A DNA stretch of 64,000 bases from Pieris napi (taxonomy: Eukaryota > Arthropoda > Insecta > Lepidoptera > Pieridae), in assembly GCF_905475465.1 (NCBI RefSeq), contig NC_062237.1, positions 12,076,501 through 12,140,500 on the forward strand, given 5' to 3'. Below, piece after piece: positions 43,178 through 56,439 of this stretch (position 1 is the first letter of the stretch; each line of letters starts with the position of its first letter). The notes under the pieces were generated by a model. It was not told the origin of the DNA, did no database searches, and was given only the letters and a program-made list of their open reading frames with translations. The position numbers and the translations under genes are program-made.

Positions 43178-44932
43178 ATGTGGAACTTCTCATCAGTCTC
43201 TTTCTAGTCAAATTATTACGCTTCACCTACAACTATTTTAATTTATTGAATTTTTATTGTTTAGTATTACGACAATACTTATCTTGAAGATTTGTTTTAG
43301 TACATTGCTATTGATTAAAATATCCAAAATAGCTAATATGTTAACAGGTATAATTTAAAAATAAAATTAATGTTTGTAATACCAGCGTACAAAAACTGTG
43401 ATTATATAGTAAATTCTTATTATTTACTAGTTTAAATTGACATTTAAATACCATTTCAATGTTAAATATGGGCCTTAGACTTAAGTGGAGAATATTATCT
43501 TAAGACGGATCTGGTAAAACCAGAAAAGTCAAAATTCTCGTTAGAATCTATTGTGATTTACCAATAAGCTGCTAAAGCTAAACACAAAGCGAAAAACTTA
43601 AATATTACTAAACCTCGCTATGTTGAAAATTGTGTGATAGGCATTATTTTGTGTATTAATTACGTGTTATTGTTTTAATTAATAATTAAAATACAATAAA
43701 TAAATAAAATGTGACCTTTTATTATTTTTTCAAAATTAGAATTTTATTATGGGAGAGTTGGCATTCACCAAATATTAAACTAGATTAATCACAAATTTGT
43801 TTCATTGATTATTATGTGTCCATAGGCAAATAATTGATAAACCTTGCACGAAATACGTCAATTGTCAAGTCCTACAATATATGTTACAAGCTATCTTAAA
43901 ATATATGACAATTACGGTAAACATAAAAGTTAGAAAAATTTTAAATTTTACACTTCCAATTTGAAATTTTACTGCTTAGAGATTTAGATTTTTTTACCAA
44001 CAATAAGCAAATAATGTTTTCCTAGTAAACAACGGATTTAGGCACTTAATAATGGTTTTATTTAATACACAGAGCGCTCCCGTTTGATAATAGGCTGTAC
44101 CTAAAAAGAAATAGGGATGTGGCCGTAGGTCGCCAGACGCAATTTGCAAGCAGACTTTATATATAATAAATTAAACAGGCTGCTTAACATCTACCCGCTC
44201 ACCGTCTACAATGCTAAGATACGAGTAAAGGATTGGCTTCTGAGCATACCTTGCGCATTGTTAGAGATGCTTCTGAAACCTAGTATGTAGTTACACACCT
44301 TTTCATTCCCTCACTGACTCACTCACTCGCTTACACATTTGCACCTACACACTCACTTATACACTCAGGTGTGTTGATAATTGTTGTAAAGTAAATTAAA
44401 TAAAACATGTAATTAGATTATATATAAATACATCTTAAGGAATTATATTTAAGTTTGTTAAGAAAGAGCAGGGAACCCTGACACAGATATTTCTTACTTA
44501 AAAGGGTTCCCAAATCTTCACACATTGTAGTGCATCTACTTGAAATGAATAAATACATTTTTTTTTTAATTTATTATCCTGCACTGGTATTTACGCTTTG
44601 TTTTATAAAACATAAGTTAAGCAAATCCACCACATATTTACCAACTTTTAGCGAATCCAAGCCTTTTATTACTTTAATTTCTAAACTGGATGAATGGTAA
44701 CATTGACAAATGTTTATGTTCGTTCGTTTATATTCATTCACACAACTCCTAATTCGTTTGGATACACTTGTAATAGCTGACACTATGTTCTATCCTTAGT
44801 TTGTGATATTTTTTGGAAGAAATAATATATAAGTGTGCTCTCTGTATGACATAATAAACTGATATTTATCTACGGTAATTAAATGGTAGACTTTACCTGT
44901 TATATCAAAAGAGTGAGTGTTATCTATACTAA
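43178..44932. other. A3 exon 2 and downstream intergenic
   Basis: Lacks the (TTTA)n LINE-tail-like insert of units 1 and 2 (CAAGTCCTACAATATATG near 43867) and has TTTACACTTCCAATTTG, which they lack. The CACTCACT tract lies near 44310. Confidence 0.4.
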
Positions 44933-45175
44933 TATTATAAAGAGAAAAGATTTGTAAGTAAAGTATGTTTGTAACGAATTGGCTCAAAAAGTACTAGGCC
45001 GATTTTAAAAAAATTTACACCTTTTGAATGCTACATTATTACTGATTAATATAGGTAATTTTAATTGCAAAAAAAAATAAGAACCCCAACTAAAACTACA
45101 ACAATGTTACCCAAGGTGTAAAAAAAACGCCTATGAAATATATTTCATCGCATCCGCTGCGAAAACTAAAGTAAA
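44933..45175 (+). mobile_element. Helitron 5' fragment (unit 3)
   Basis: TCTATACTAATATTATAAAG; truncated 3'. Confidence 0.55.
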
Positions 45176-45211
45176 GTAAAGTAAAAAATCAATCAATCAA
45201 TCAAAAATCAT

Positions 45212-45450
45212 CACAACTCTAGTTAATGATTAAATATTATTAAATTTTCTCTAATTTATTGTTTAGGCAATTTGTATATTTTACGTAACATTTATTATTT
45301 AATTTTTCGGCCATCTTGTTTATAATTATATGTTATCTCATGAAATGGTCTTTTTTAACATACTTTATGGCACCACATATTCTATTCCACTATGTTTTTA
45401 AAATATCCTATCAATGTCTACAAATTATAAAAATTTGTATGTACTCTCAT
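45212..45450 (+). pseudogene. Relic of B/C-type intron (unit 3)
   Basis: Orthologous to 3375-3620. In this copy a single open frame of 100 codons (45316-45618) runs through it and the coding-like relic, ending FFNELG, probably by chance. The GGCCGGCAACGC repeat follows at 45851-45960. Confidence 0.45.
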
Positions 45451-46167
45451 TATGTTATTAAAGTCATTATTACTAATAAGGAATCCCGTTGTATATCAAT
45501 TAGCGAACTCCTCACATGTAATTCAGTTAAGAAAAGTCCTTACAAAAAGTACTCCAAATTATTAGAAAATACCACCTTTGAAAATTACAGTTCCAAGTTC
45601 TTTAATGAGCTAGGTTAAGATTTAGGGGCTTAGCTTATAATTCTAATATCTACACATATTGTGGGACAATTACAATTAATTATGATTTCATCACATCACG
45701 ACTACACAGTTTTCCTATTTAAATATGGAGGATAAAATACAAATATACATAGATAAACGTATAATTACTTTGATATTTCTTTAGCAATACATGTTTTAAT
45801 TTAACTATCGTTTATAATAATCATGATTTCATATTAATGTTACAATACTTTAAAGGCCGGCAACGCACTCGCGAGCCCTCTGGCATTGAGAGTGCCTAGG
45901 CATGGAGAGTGCCCATGGGTACATGGCATGGTTTGCCCTTTGTTCTATATTATTTTTTTTTTAACTGAAAAATATCCCATTATATCTGCTTCCCGCACCC
46001 ATCAAATCTTCGTACTATCATGTTTAGGATTAAATCAAGGGCAGATAAAAATATGCTTACTAAATTAAACAAAGTTAAGTGTGTAGTGCTAAAACCCCAT
46101 TTTCACCTGATTTTAGATTTGTATTATGTTTGGCGTTTGGCCACTATGACTGTTGTTGTCCTTTATC

Positions 46168-46230
46168 CAAATGTAATTTTACGATGCGTTAGAGCTGCGG
46201 ATTTTCATTACGTCAGTATTATGACAAATA
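46168..46230 (+). promoter_or_regulatory. Putative promoter region of C3, altered
   Basis: CCAAATGTAATTTT has lost the AAGG of CCAAATAAGGTAATTTT, which damages the TATA-like block. TTACGTCAGTATTATGAC at 46208 is intact. Confidence 0.4.
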
Positions 46231-46301
46231 TTAGCTCATAAATCGCTTAAATATAGGTTTCGCCTGGTGAGGTTAGTTCAGACGAGTTTTAAACGCTCAC
46301 A

Positions 46302-46661
46302 ATGAAGACGTGTGTTCTGTTATTTTCCTGCCTTGCGATCGTTCAATCGCGGAACATCGGTTCAATTGAATCGAGTACTGTGAAAGTGATCCATAGAAAG
46401 ATAGATAGTGTAGACTTAAGTCTACAAGAAATGAAATCGGAACCTTTACATAAATTTGATGATGCGTTTGTGAAATCGGATTTATTGGAGAAGATGAGAA
46501 AGTATAGAGATTTAAATATGGTTGTTGAGACTTCGGATACAAAGAAGCTATTAAGAAGGAAGAGAACCGGTATAGTTGATAGGAAATGTGGAAAGGGTGA
46601 AATAGTATATTTTCATAAGTGTATCCGAATTACTGCCTGTAAGAAAAACAGAAAAAACTGA
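46302..46661 (+). CDS. C3: type C three-cysteine peptide precursor, recombinant locus
   Basis: 119 residues, identical to C1 and C2. The gene stands at the position of B in its unit: sequence upstream of about 46090 is of B-module type (AGGCATGGAGAGTGCC, TGTGTAGTGCTAAA), whereas promoter, coding region and 3' flank are C type. It is therefore the product of B/C exchange and may be expressed under partly B-type upstream control. Confidence 0.88.
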   Translation: MKTCVLLFSCLAIVQSRNIGSIESSTVKVIHRKIDSVDLSLQEMKSEPLHKFDDAFVKSDLLEKMRKYRDLNMVVETSDTKKLLRRKRTGIVDRKCGKGEIVYFHKCIRITACKKNRKN

Positions 46662-46692
46662 GTTTTTATCAAAAACTATAATATACTTTAAT

Positions 46693-47109
46693 GTAAGTAT
46701 TTTATCGTTTATAATTTTTCTTTGATATCGTAAGTAGTTAATAGCTATCGTCATATTTTGGACAAACCAGAACACTAGTTAATGATTTAAAATACTTTTA
46801 TTATTACATTTTCTCTAATTTATCGTTTAGGCAATTTGTGTTTTATGAATATAGCGATAGTTTTAGAAACGCAACATTTATTATTTAATTTTTCGGCCAT
46901 CTTGTTTATAGTTATTTATTATGTGATGAAATGGTGTTTTAAACATACTTTATGCACCACATATTAATTTAAAAAAATTAAAATAAAAAAGTAATGATTT
47001 TAAAATATCCTATCAATATCTATAAATTATAAAATATATAATCTTAATTACATTCAAGTCCTTCCCTCTTCTACAAATCTCTAACCAATTTTTTATTATT
47101 TCTTTTCAG
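46693..47109 (+). other. 3'UTR intron of C3
   Basis: GTAAGTATT to TTCTTTTCAG; exon 2 from 47110 with AATAAA near 47268. Confidence 0.55.
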
Positions 47110-47624
47110 ATAGATGCTTCAGCAACCTTCTTCAAGTTATACTATCACGCCTCAGCTAGTAATTTATTACTATTTTTTGTAGGTCGCGTCACTGATGAGG
47201 CCTTGTCTTAGACTTTCTTTTTATTGTTGTTTAATGGATGTATTGAAGATAATATTAAGTTATAAGAAATAAAATTTTCTCAAATCATAACTTTTTGTTT
47301 ACTTCGGACCCCATGAAAAAACATACTCTACCGAAAAGTGACCCTGTATAACATGTTTTAGCGCATTTAATAGGGATTCTGAAAAAGTATTACACATTGC
47401 CATGAGTGGCTCTAATTTCTTTCTAGGAGGAAAAAACAAAACAACGATTTGACTTATGATAGATTAATTACCTACCTGTGACCAGTGCTGTGTGAATCGG
47501 ACAAGATAGACATAACGAAGACTCTCTATGACGATAAAAAAAGCTCTGCCTCTTGAAATTCTTTATAAAAAGTTTACACTGTATTTGTACACAAACATAA
47601 TCGCGAAATTAAAAAAAGTGCGTG

Positions 47625-48130
47625 CGTACAAATTACACTTGTTAGAAGTGAAACTTCTTTGGTATACTAATTTTTAAGGTCTTGTTCATTTTTGTACAAA
47701 TCTAAAACTTTAAATTTCCGAGACTTAGAGGGAGGGAAAAAGGAAGATATGTTAGAAATTGCATGAGTTTAATTGTCATTAAAATATTAAAAGCCTTGAA
47801 AATTTCTACAAAATATAAATTTAATTTTTTAAAATTTATTTCTTAGATAATAAAATCAAGTGGTCTTTCAATTTACAATTCGTCATTTGAGATTTCAATA
47901 AATTTTGCATAAAATATGAAATACTTATATTTCATTAATTCTCTTTACGAAATTTTAATTTTAAAAATATAATTTCTATAAGGTACTTCGCCCTTCTAAC
48001 TCTCTCTCAATCGATCTTAATCGCTCTCTCCCTTGTCTTTGACAAAAACGCTGCACATGTTCGTGACGTTTCATCCGTAAAGAAATTACCCTCATACGCC
48101 TAAAGAAGTTTCATTTCAAAGGAATTGACT
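47625..48130 (+). repeat. MITE-like repeat downstream of C3
   Basis: Orthologous to 11985-12490; flanks without recognised features. Confidence 0.4.
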
Positions 48131-48382
48131 TTAAAAATGAATGGCGATGCAACCTTTTAAGTCTGGGCACATTTTTTATATATGTTTCGTCATAATAAAA
48201 TTATTATGATTCTGTGCCTGACACGTTGGATGTTGGTTGGTCTATGCTTTCCTTCGCAGTACGAGGATTACATACGCACAAAAAAAGGCCATTCGATTGA
48301 TTGATGATGATTCGGTGCAAATTTGAGGTTCGAACTTACTTATTGGCATTTATTATCAGCATATGTATGGCCAAATTTTATC

Positions 48383-48437
48383 TATAAATATATAACAATA
48401 GATAGACAGATGACAGATAGATAGACTTATAAATACA
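48383..48437 (-). mobile_element. SINE tail part, unit 3
   Basis: (GATA)n region; the head is at 54912-55044. Confidence 0.55.
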
Positions 48438-48833
48438 TGTAAAGAGAATGATCTCTTTAATTTGAATATTCGCGCGCACTGCTAGTTCGTGAGTGAGCCG
48501 CGTCGTGTCACGTCAAGCTAGCTGACATTGTCAAAGATGTAAAGGACAAATATGCTGAGATTGTTGAATTGTATTTTAATCTTATTTGTTAATTAATTTA
48601 ATACTTAGTTAAGCTATATGCATCGAGAGGTGATAACAATGAGCTTTTATTGTCGTTTCTTTACTTACAGGTAAGATTGTGTTAGTCTTGTAAGGATTGT
48701 ATCAGTGTGTAACCTACTCGATAAATAAAATTGCATTCTTTTCTTACAGAGAAACAAATAGAAGTTTTATTTAGCCTCTTGCTTGCTATTGAAATACAGA
48801 CTATTGTCTTATAAAACGACAATACTTGTTTAT

Positions 48834-49775
48834 ATGGCACAAAAATTGCAGTTTGCATTTAAGCTGGAAGCATCACAAACTGACAATAAGACGAGTGTAA
48901 TTGCCATAACCTCAATTACAACAGAAGATGACAAAAAGTATACACTGTCTGAGACTGATAAATACGCGAGTCGTCACATAGCATTAACAAAAACAGAAAC
49001 CTACAAAAGAGTGAGAAAAAGTTTAAATCAAAGAGGTCAAGAAAGAACAATATGGATGACATGTACAGAAGAAATGATTCAAGCCTATTTTGATGAAGAT
49101 AATAATTTAATGTTTAACGACCTATATTTAAAAGAAGAAAAAAAACAAACAGATATTGTAGAATCCACACAGAAGAAAAAGGGTCTACTAAATTTGAAAA
49201 ATATATCAGAAAGATTCATGATTGAGAAATTTGTATGTAAATTCTCAAATGCGAAACAATGGATAGAAATATTGTGGAAACGAGTGGAAAAATAAATTTT
49301 TGGACACATTTGCCGATAAAGGATGGAGTTCGGGAATGTATGCCATATTTTACAAATATAAAGAAGGATCACTGATGGAATACGCCATTAGAAAAGAAAA
49401 GTTATTATTAGATATGGATGAAAATATTGGCGGGAAAAGTCTGGTCACACTTATAGCAGCCGGCTTACCTGAATTTATTAGAAACAGAATTGATCCTGAA
49501 AAGTGTGAAACCTCAACAAGATTGCTTCATGAAATAAGTAAATGTGAAAGTTTGGTAAATAATAAAAACTTCAAAATAAAAAAGGAAGAAAAAGATGACA
49601 ATAAGAAATACAGTTTAGGAAAAAACCATGCAAAATCTGTCAGTATTTAAATAAGGGTAATCGATACCACCCAGAACAGTCTTGTTGGTTTAAAAAAGAA
49701 GGGGCAGATAACAAAAGGATTGGAAGTAATTCGGTTATAGAAGTAAATCTAAGCGAAGAGACAAAAAACGAGTAA
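48834..49775 (+). pseudogene. gag remnant (unit 3)
   Basis: Same frame changes and zinc knuckle as units 1 and 2. Confidence 0.65.
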
Positions 49776-49783
49776 TCACACCA

Positions 49784-50044
49784 TTGATAAAAATAAATAT
49801 GTTATTAGAAGACACAATACAAATAAATGGAATATATGATTCAGGCTCACAAGTGTCTCTGATAAACAAAAGGTTAGTTAGAACACAGAATGATTCTGTG
49901 GATACAAATAGAATATTATTAAGAACTGTCAATGGTGTGACATACACAAAAGGTTTAATAAGAATAAAAGTAAAGATTTTTGATATAGAAGAATATGTTG
50001 ATGTTTTTATTGTAGACAAACTGGATTTTGAAGATTTCATTATA
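49784..50044 (+). pseudogene. Protease fragment (unit 3)
   Basis: YDSGSQVSLIN; interrupted after FEDFI. Confidence 0.65.
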
Positions 50045-52803
50045 ACTCAAACTCAAACTCAAAATATCTTTATTCAAGTAGGTAACCAAGTACACTTTTG
50101 AATAGTCAAGTTAAATTAATCGTAAATTTACATTTACTACCAGTTCGCAAGTCAAGGGCGTAGAGCGGGTAAGAAGAACTGGCAAGAAACTTTCCGCCAC
50201 TCTTTTTAATCGCCAAGTATTGTCATACAAATTGTTTGAACTGGAGCAATTCAATCCCAAGGATTAGGATCATTTAAGTAGTCCTCAAATTTATAAAAAG
50301 CTTTGTTGATTAATTTTCGTTTAACGAGGACTTTGAATTTATTTAGTGATAATTCTCTAATTGCGCTTGGGAGTTTGTTGTAAAAACGAATACAATTTCC
50401 ATATAAGGAGTGATTTATCTTTTGGAGCCTGGTTGGTCGTACACTCAAATTAGTTCTATTTCGCGTATTATACTGGTGAAAGTCACCATTTGTTTTAAAA
50501 TCGTTTATATTTTTTTGGACATACAACAAGGCTTCAAGAATATATTGACCAGATAGTGTCATAATATTTAATTCCTTAAACTTATTCCGTACCGACTCTC
50601 TCGGAGAAACACAACAAATACCCCGAACAGCCCGCTTCTGCAGCACAAATATGGATTGAACCTCTGCAGCAGCACCCCACAATAAAATGCCGTACGACAT
50701 AACGCTATGAAAGTAGCTATGATACACAATTTTAGCCGTGTCCTCATCAGTAAACTGTCGGATTTTCTTTACTGCATATGCTGCAGAGCTCAGCCTATTT
50801 GAAAGAGTCTCTATGTGTGGGCCCCATTGGAGTTTACTATCTATTGTTATGCCTAGAAAAACAGTTTTGTCAACAAAGTTTAGTTCACTGTCCTTAATTT
50901 TCAGGTTACCAATATCTCGCTTTACGCTAGTAGTTGTAAATCTAATACATTTTGTTTTATTCTCATTAAGCAATAAGTTATTTACATTAAACCAGTTAAC
51001 TATACGAGAGATAGAATTGTTTACATCGTCCAATAATACGTTATTCCTATTCACTTTAAATAGAAGTGAAGTGTCATCAGCAAACAATACCATCTCATGA
51101 ACTTCGTTGACAAAGAATGGGAGGTCATTTATGTAAATCAGAAATAAGAAAGGCCCGAGAATCGATCCTTGGGGGACGCCCATTGATACCTGCGAACCCG
51201 GAGAGGTGACTCCATTGACATGAACTCTTTGGATCCTTCCCTTTAAATATGAATTCATCAGGCTGGAAGCTTTGCCATCAACGCCATAGTGTTGAAGCTT
51301 TCCAACGAGTATATCAGGATGAACACAGTCAAAGGCCTTTGACAGGTCACAAAAGACGCCGACTCCGTCATATGATTCTTCCCAGGCGTTAAATATGTCC
51401 GAAATCAACTTCACACCGGCATCGATTGTGGAGCGACCCTTAGTGAAACCATACTGTTTATTATGTAAGAGTTTATTTTTATTAAAATGTAAAGAAAGCT
51501 GGTCTAGCATTATCTTTTCAAAAACTTTGCTCAACGCAGGGAGCACGGAAACAGGTCTGAAGTTTGACGGATCAGACTCACTACCTGCCTTGAACAACGG
51601 TGTAATCTTACTTAATTTCATTTCGTCCGGAAAGACTCCACAATCGATACAGCTGTTAAAAATTATAGACAATTCAGAGCTTATTACATTAATAACGGAA
51701 TTTAAAATGACTGTTGACATACCCCATATATCTTTACTTTTTTTTAAATTAATAAGCTTAAAAGTTTTAACGATATCATTACAAGTTATATGTTTAAACT
51801 GAAATTTAATATTACATTCAGGTACACATTTTTCTAGCAATGAGATCGCAGCAGCAGGTGAAGAATCTAGGGACTTGGTCGTATTTAGTGGTACATTTGT
51901 AAAGAACTCTTCAAAAGAAGAAGCTACCTCTGGGTCAGATTTTATTAACTTCCCTTTAACTTTTAACATATAATCAGTTCGTTTGTCAGACGTTTTACCT
52001 GATTCTTCATTTATTATTTTCCAGGTAGCTTTTACTTTATCCATGCTATTTTTTATTTTTGAACTTAAATATTGAGACTTTGCAGTTTTGCAATCTTTTT
52101 TGAAATTATTTGAATACAACCTAACATATTCCCTAAATTCCACACTAGTGTTATATTGCATTTCGCCATAGAATTTCATATAATTTTAACCTTTTCCTGT
52201 GTAACTCCTCATTTGCCCAGTCACAGAAACTTGTTTTCTCAGAGACCAATAAAGTCTTTTGAGTAAATACTTTCTTGAATTTATCAATAAATGATCCAAA
52301 AAAAGTATTGTATAAATTATTAGGGGATGAGTTGCCACACAGAAATGGCATTCTATAGACCAATGCTTCTCTAAATCTGTCCAAACGGTCATTTGTAATA
52401 GGAGTTATCACAATTTTCTTCTTTTTACATGTTTTTTGTTTCCTTAATTGGAATTCAAACCATTGACCAGTGTGATCAGATTTAAATCTATTGAAAATAC
52501 AAACATTCAAAGGGGCTATGTCACTATATATGTTATCTATACAAGTTGCGGTGCTAGCTGTTATTCTTGTGGGTGAATGAAATTGATTTATTAAATTGTA
52601 TGAACGAAAAAGACTAAGTATGCGTACACTTGAATTAGAATGACAAAGTAAATTGACATTAAAGTCCCCACACACAATTAGCCCTTTATTACACTTTACT
52701 AATTTACACAATATCTCCTCTAATACATTTTCAACATTATTATAGACAGCTGATGGAGGACAATATAGACATACAACAATGAATTGCTCCAGTTCCACAC
52801 AGG
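50045..52803 (-). mobile_element. 5'-truncated LINE nested in LTR element (unit 3)
   Basis: Junctions as in unit 1; AGATTTCA at 52804. Confidence 0.82.
50251..52798 (-). pseudogene. LINE ORF2 fragment broken in two (unit 3)
   Basis: A small indel near 52170 (CGCCATAGAATTTC for CGTCATAGATTTC) splits the frame into an endonuclease part of 215 residues and an RT part of 642 residues that still has GVPQGSILGP and FADDTSLL and ends NDPNPWD. Confidence 0.8.
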
Positions 52804-52823
52804 AGATTTCAATAGTTAATATA

Positions 52824-54470
52824 GGACTAGATATGATAAAAAAATTTAAATTAGCTCAAAATGAAGATTTTAAATTTTTACAAAAGACAAAGAAGGAGAT
52901 AAATACTATGAATGCATTTGAAGAGATAGAGGAAATTAAAGTCAATTTTAATGAGCATGTGAATAAAAATGACTTCATTACAAATCTACATCACTTGGAC
53001 AATATCAAAAAGTCCCGAATACACAATTTAATAGAGAATTATAATACTATATTTGCCAAAGACAAATATGATGTAGGTACAGTAACAGATTATGAAGCCC
53101 GGATAGACTTAATGGTGGACAAGTACTGTAGCAAAAGACCATATCGTTGCACATTAGAAGACAAAATAGAAATAGAAAAACAGGTGGGTAATTTACTAAA
53201 AAATAACTTAATTGAGGAATCATACAGCCCATTCGCAGCACCAGTTACCTTGGCATTTAAAAGAGACGAAAATACAAAATCGAGACTCTGTATTGATTTT
53301 CGTGAACTAAACAAGATAGTCATACCACAAGCACAACCATTTCCATTGATAAGCGACTTGATTGTTAAAGCAAGAAATTGTAAATATTTTACCACACTGG
53401 ACATAAATTCCGCGTTTTGGTCTATACCACTACGTATTGAGGACAGACAAAAGACAGGATTTGTCACACAGGATGGACATTATCAATGGACTTGCCTACC
53501 ATTTGGATTGAAAACATCACCTGCCATTTTCCAGAGAATTTTATCAAATATATTAAGAAATAATAACTTGAAAGACTTCACAGAAAACTACATTGATGAT
53601 ATCTTAATATTTTCACAATCGTTTGAAGAACATATAGATCACATAGAAAAAGTACTCAAAGCAATAATAAAAGAAGGATTCAGATTAAAATTTAAAAAAT
53701 GCACATTTGCAGCAACATCAGTGAAATACCTACATTTGTTAGTTGATCATTTTACAAGATTTGCGTTCATTCTGACATCAAAAACGCAAAATGCTGCATA
53801 TTTCATCAAGTTAGTAAAAAAAGTTCTGGAGACGGAAAACATTGAGATATTACTAGCAGATCAGTATCCAGGATTAAATTCAAAAGAATTTTTGACAGAT
53901 AATGATGTAAAACTAATATTTACTGCGGTAGATACACCATTTTCAAACGGACTCAACGAAAGATTGAACCAAACACTGGTTAACAAAATGAGGTGCAAAA
54001 TAAATCAGAAGAATGAAAAGAAATCCTGGACGTCAATTGCAAGAGAATGTATAGATAAGTATAATGAAACCGAGCACACAGTGACAGGCTTTGCACCAGT
54101 ATATCTATTAGAAGGAAAAGTCACCAGTATTTTGCCACAAGAACTACGACAACCATTAGATACAGAAACATGGGTTCAAAATAGACAACAAGCACTTGAA
54201 AGATCAATTAGATCACATGCATATAATAAGAAATTATTTGATAAAGGCAGAACACAATGGGAATTCAACATAGGAGAACTGGTATATGTTGAAAACGGAA
54301 ACAAATTAAATAGGAAGAAAATGGACAATTTAAGAATCGGCCCATTTGAAATAACAGACAAAATATCGAATACAATATACAAAATAAACACAGGCAGAAC
54401 AAAAACTAATACAAGCTTATACCATATAACAAAACTTATTCGAATGGACGGTGGAATAAATGATGGATAA
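52824..54470 (+). pseudogene. pol remnant, RT-integrase fusion (unit 3)
   Basis: The best-preserved copy: open from GLDMIKKF to GGINDG, with CIDFRELNK, LDINSAFW, YIDDILIF and the integrase D,D,E residues. RNase H and the integrase zinc finger are absent as in the others. Confidence 0.8.
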
Positions 54471-54911
54471 CGCTGAATAATATGTACGGCTACCATGAGA
54501 ATTACTGGAGCAATTCTCATCCTGGAGGAGGGAGATATAAAGAGAATGATCACTTTAATTTGAATATTCGCGCGCACTGCTAGTTCGTGAGTGAGCCGCG
54601 TCGTGTCACGTCAAGCTAGCTGACATTGTCAAAGATGTAAAGGACAAATATGCTGAGATTGTTGAATTGTATTTTAATCTTATTTGTTAATTAATTTAAT
54701 ACTTAGTTAAGCTATATGCATCGAGAGGTGATAACAATGAACTTTTATTGTCGTTTCTTTACTTACAGGTAGGATTGTGTTAGTCTTGTAAGGATTGTAT
54801 CAGTGTGTAACCTACTCGATAAATAAAATTGCATTCTTTACTTACAGAGAAACAAATAGAAGTTTTATTTAGCCTCTTGCTTGCTATTGAAATACAGACT
54901 ATTGTCTTATA

Positions 54912-55044
54912 TACATACTTAAACGCCCAAGACCTAAGCACAACACCAAATGCTCATCACATCGATGTTCGTCTCAGCCGGGGATCGAACCCGGGACCCA
55001 TGGATTCGCAGTCAGGGGTACTAACACTAGACCAATGAGTCGTC
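54912..55044 (-). mobile_element. SINE head part, unit 3
   Basis: GGTTCGATCCCC B box and TGGTCTAGTGTTAG on the minus strand. Confidence 0.7.
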
Positions 55045-55357
55045 CGTAGTTGACAAGCGACACCGATCCCTACTTTATTATTTTTGTATCACGTGACCAC
55101 AAGTTTTCGACATAAGCGCTACAGATTTTGAAAGTAAGATCATATAAAATATCTTAATTGGCACCAAAAGCTCAATATTCAAGTCGGTAAATCGCTATCG
55201 CCATAGAATGTTACAGTGTAAGGGCGCTGGTACCGGAGAAAAAGACAGTGAGAATTGGCTTTCGTTTATGAACAATAATTTTACACTTACTGTAAGATCT
55301 ACGTATCCCAAAGATCAAAGTCCACTTGTAATATTTTCCCATACGTATGATGTATTC

Positions 55358-55426
55358 ATATAAATAAGGTAAAATAACGGTGCGTTTGAGTTACGGGTTT
55401 TCGTTACGTCAGTATTACGACAAATA
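55358..55426 (+). promoter_or_regulatory. Putative promoter region of A4
   Basis: TATAAATAAGG, then TTACGTCAGTATTACGAC at 55404. Confidence 0.4.
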
Positions 55427-55493
55427 CTGACTCACAAATGACTTAAATATTCAAGCCGCATAGAAGTTGCTCCAAACGAGTTCTTAGCTAACG

Positions 55494-55820
55494 ATGAAGA
55501 CGTGTGTTCTGTTGTTCACCTGCTTTGCGATCGTTCAATCGCGGCACATCGATTCAATTGAATCGAGTAGTGTGAAAGTGATCCATAGAAAGATAGATAG
55601 TGTAGACTTAAGTCTCCATGTAATGAAATCGAAACCTTTACATAAATTTGATGATGCGTTTGTGAATTCGGATATATTGGAGAAGTTGAAAAAGTATAGA
55701 GATTTAAAAGTGATTTTTGAGAAATCAAATAAGCTTTCAAGAAAGAAGAGATCGGGTATTCTACTAGGAAGATGTGCCAGAGGTTATAGGAGATTAGGGA
55801 TTAGTTGCAGGAAACTTTAA
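55494..55820 (+). CDS. A4: type A cationic cytokine-like peptide precursor
   Basis: 108 residues. It carries the majority residue at every position where the other A copies differ (Val43, Phe52, Asp54, Lys72, Leu90), so it is the best approximation to the ancestral A protein. Mature peptide identical to A1 and A2, with both glycines and both cysteines of the cytokine pattern. TAA followed by GTGAGT. Confidence 0.88.
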   Translation: MKTCVLLFTCFAIVQSRHIDSIESSSVKVIHRKIDSVDLSLHVMKSKPLHKFDDAFVNSDILEKLKKYRDLKVIFEKSNKLSRKKRSGILLGRCARGYRRLGISCRKL

Positions 55821-56439
55821 GTGAGTATTTTTTGTTTTATTTCGTATTTTTCTGAGAAGTAAGAACCTGAGTACATCAAATTACGAGTCAATTAAAATTA
55901 TATTTTATCAGAATAACTTCTGAATATGGTCGAAACAATATTGTTTCGGGTTGTAAAGCAGATAGAAAAAAAACATGTGTGTGGTACCTACTTATGTACA
56001 CGCGTTAGAAGTTATACTTCTTTGACGTGACAAGATAAAAATCTTTTTAAATTTTTTATCTTTCGCATTTTTCTACGTTTTTAGAAAAAACCACACTAAC
56101 AATAGAAAAAAGGTATTTAATACATTTAAATTTTTATTATACAGCATTATCTAGTTAAATAAAGTTTATTTAAATACTTATAACAAAACAATTATATCTA
56201 CATAATTAAAGAAATTGACATTTTTCATTTAAAATGTTCACAGGGTGTCGGTTTTTTGTGACGGTGTGCGGTGCATCGTAAAAATTTACTCTCATCATTT
56301 TTCCCTAAGGCGCCATTAGGAAATATTTAAGAAGTAAAACTTCAAAAATATTTCCTTGCAACACACCTTATTGGACTAAACACAAACAGTCCTTCAACAT
56401 AATATTTAAAAAAACTAACAAATTATTATTTTCTTACAG
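55821..56439 (+). other. 3'UTR intron of A4
   Basis: GTGAGTATT to TTTTCTTACAG. The internal repeat has a local change (GCGCCATTAGGAAATATTTAAG before AAGTAAAACTTC). Confidence 0.55.

Larger units (their letters stand above)
48438..54911 (+). mobile_element. Ty3/gypsy-like LTR retrotransposon with nested LINE (unit 3)
   Basis: LTRs 48438-48813 and 54536-54911. Same host SINE, same LINE, same RT-integrase deletion. One right-LTR change (CAGGTAGGATTG) is private to this copy. Confidence 0.88.
41872..55090 (+). repeat. Segmental duplication unit 3 (genes A3, C3; B missing)
   Basis: Length 13.2 kb. The left half matches the A gene and the B upstream region. At about 46090-46200 it passes into the promoter and gene of type C, so the B coding region and all B-to-C sequence are absent. 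It ends in the same retroelement nest. Confidence 0.85.
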
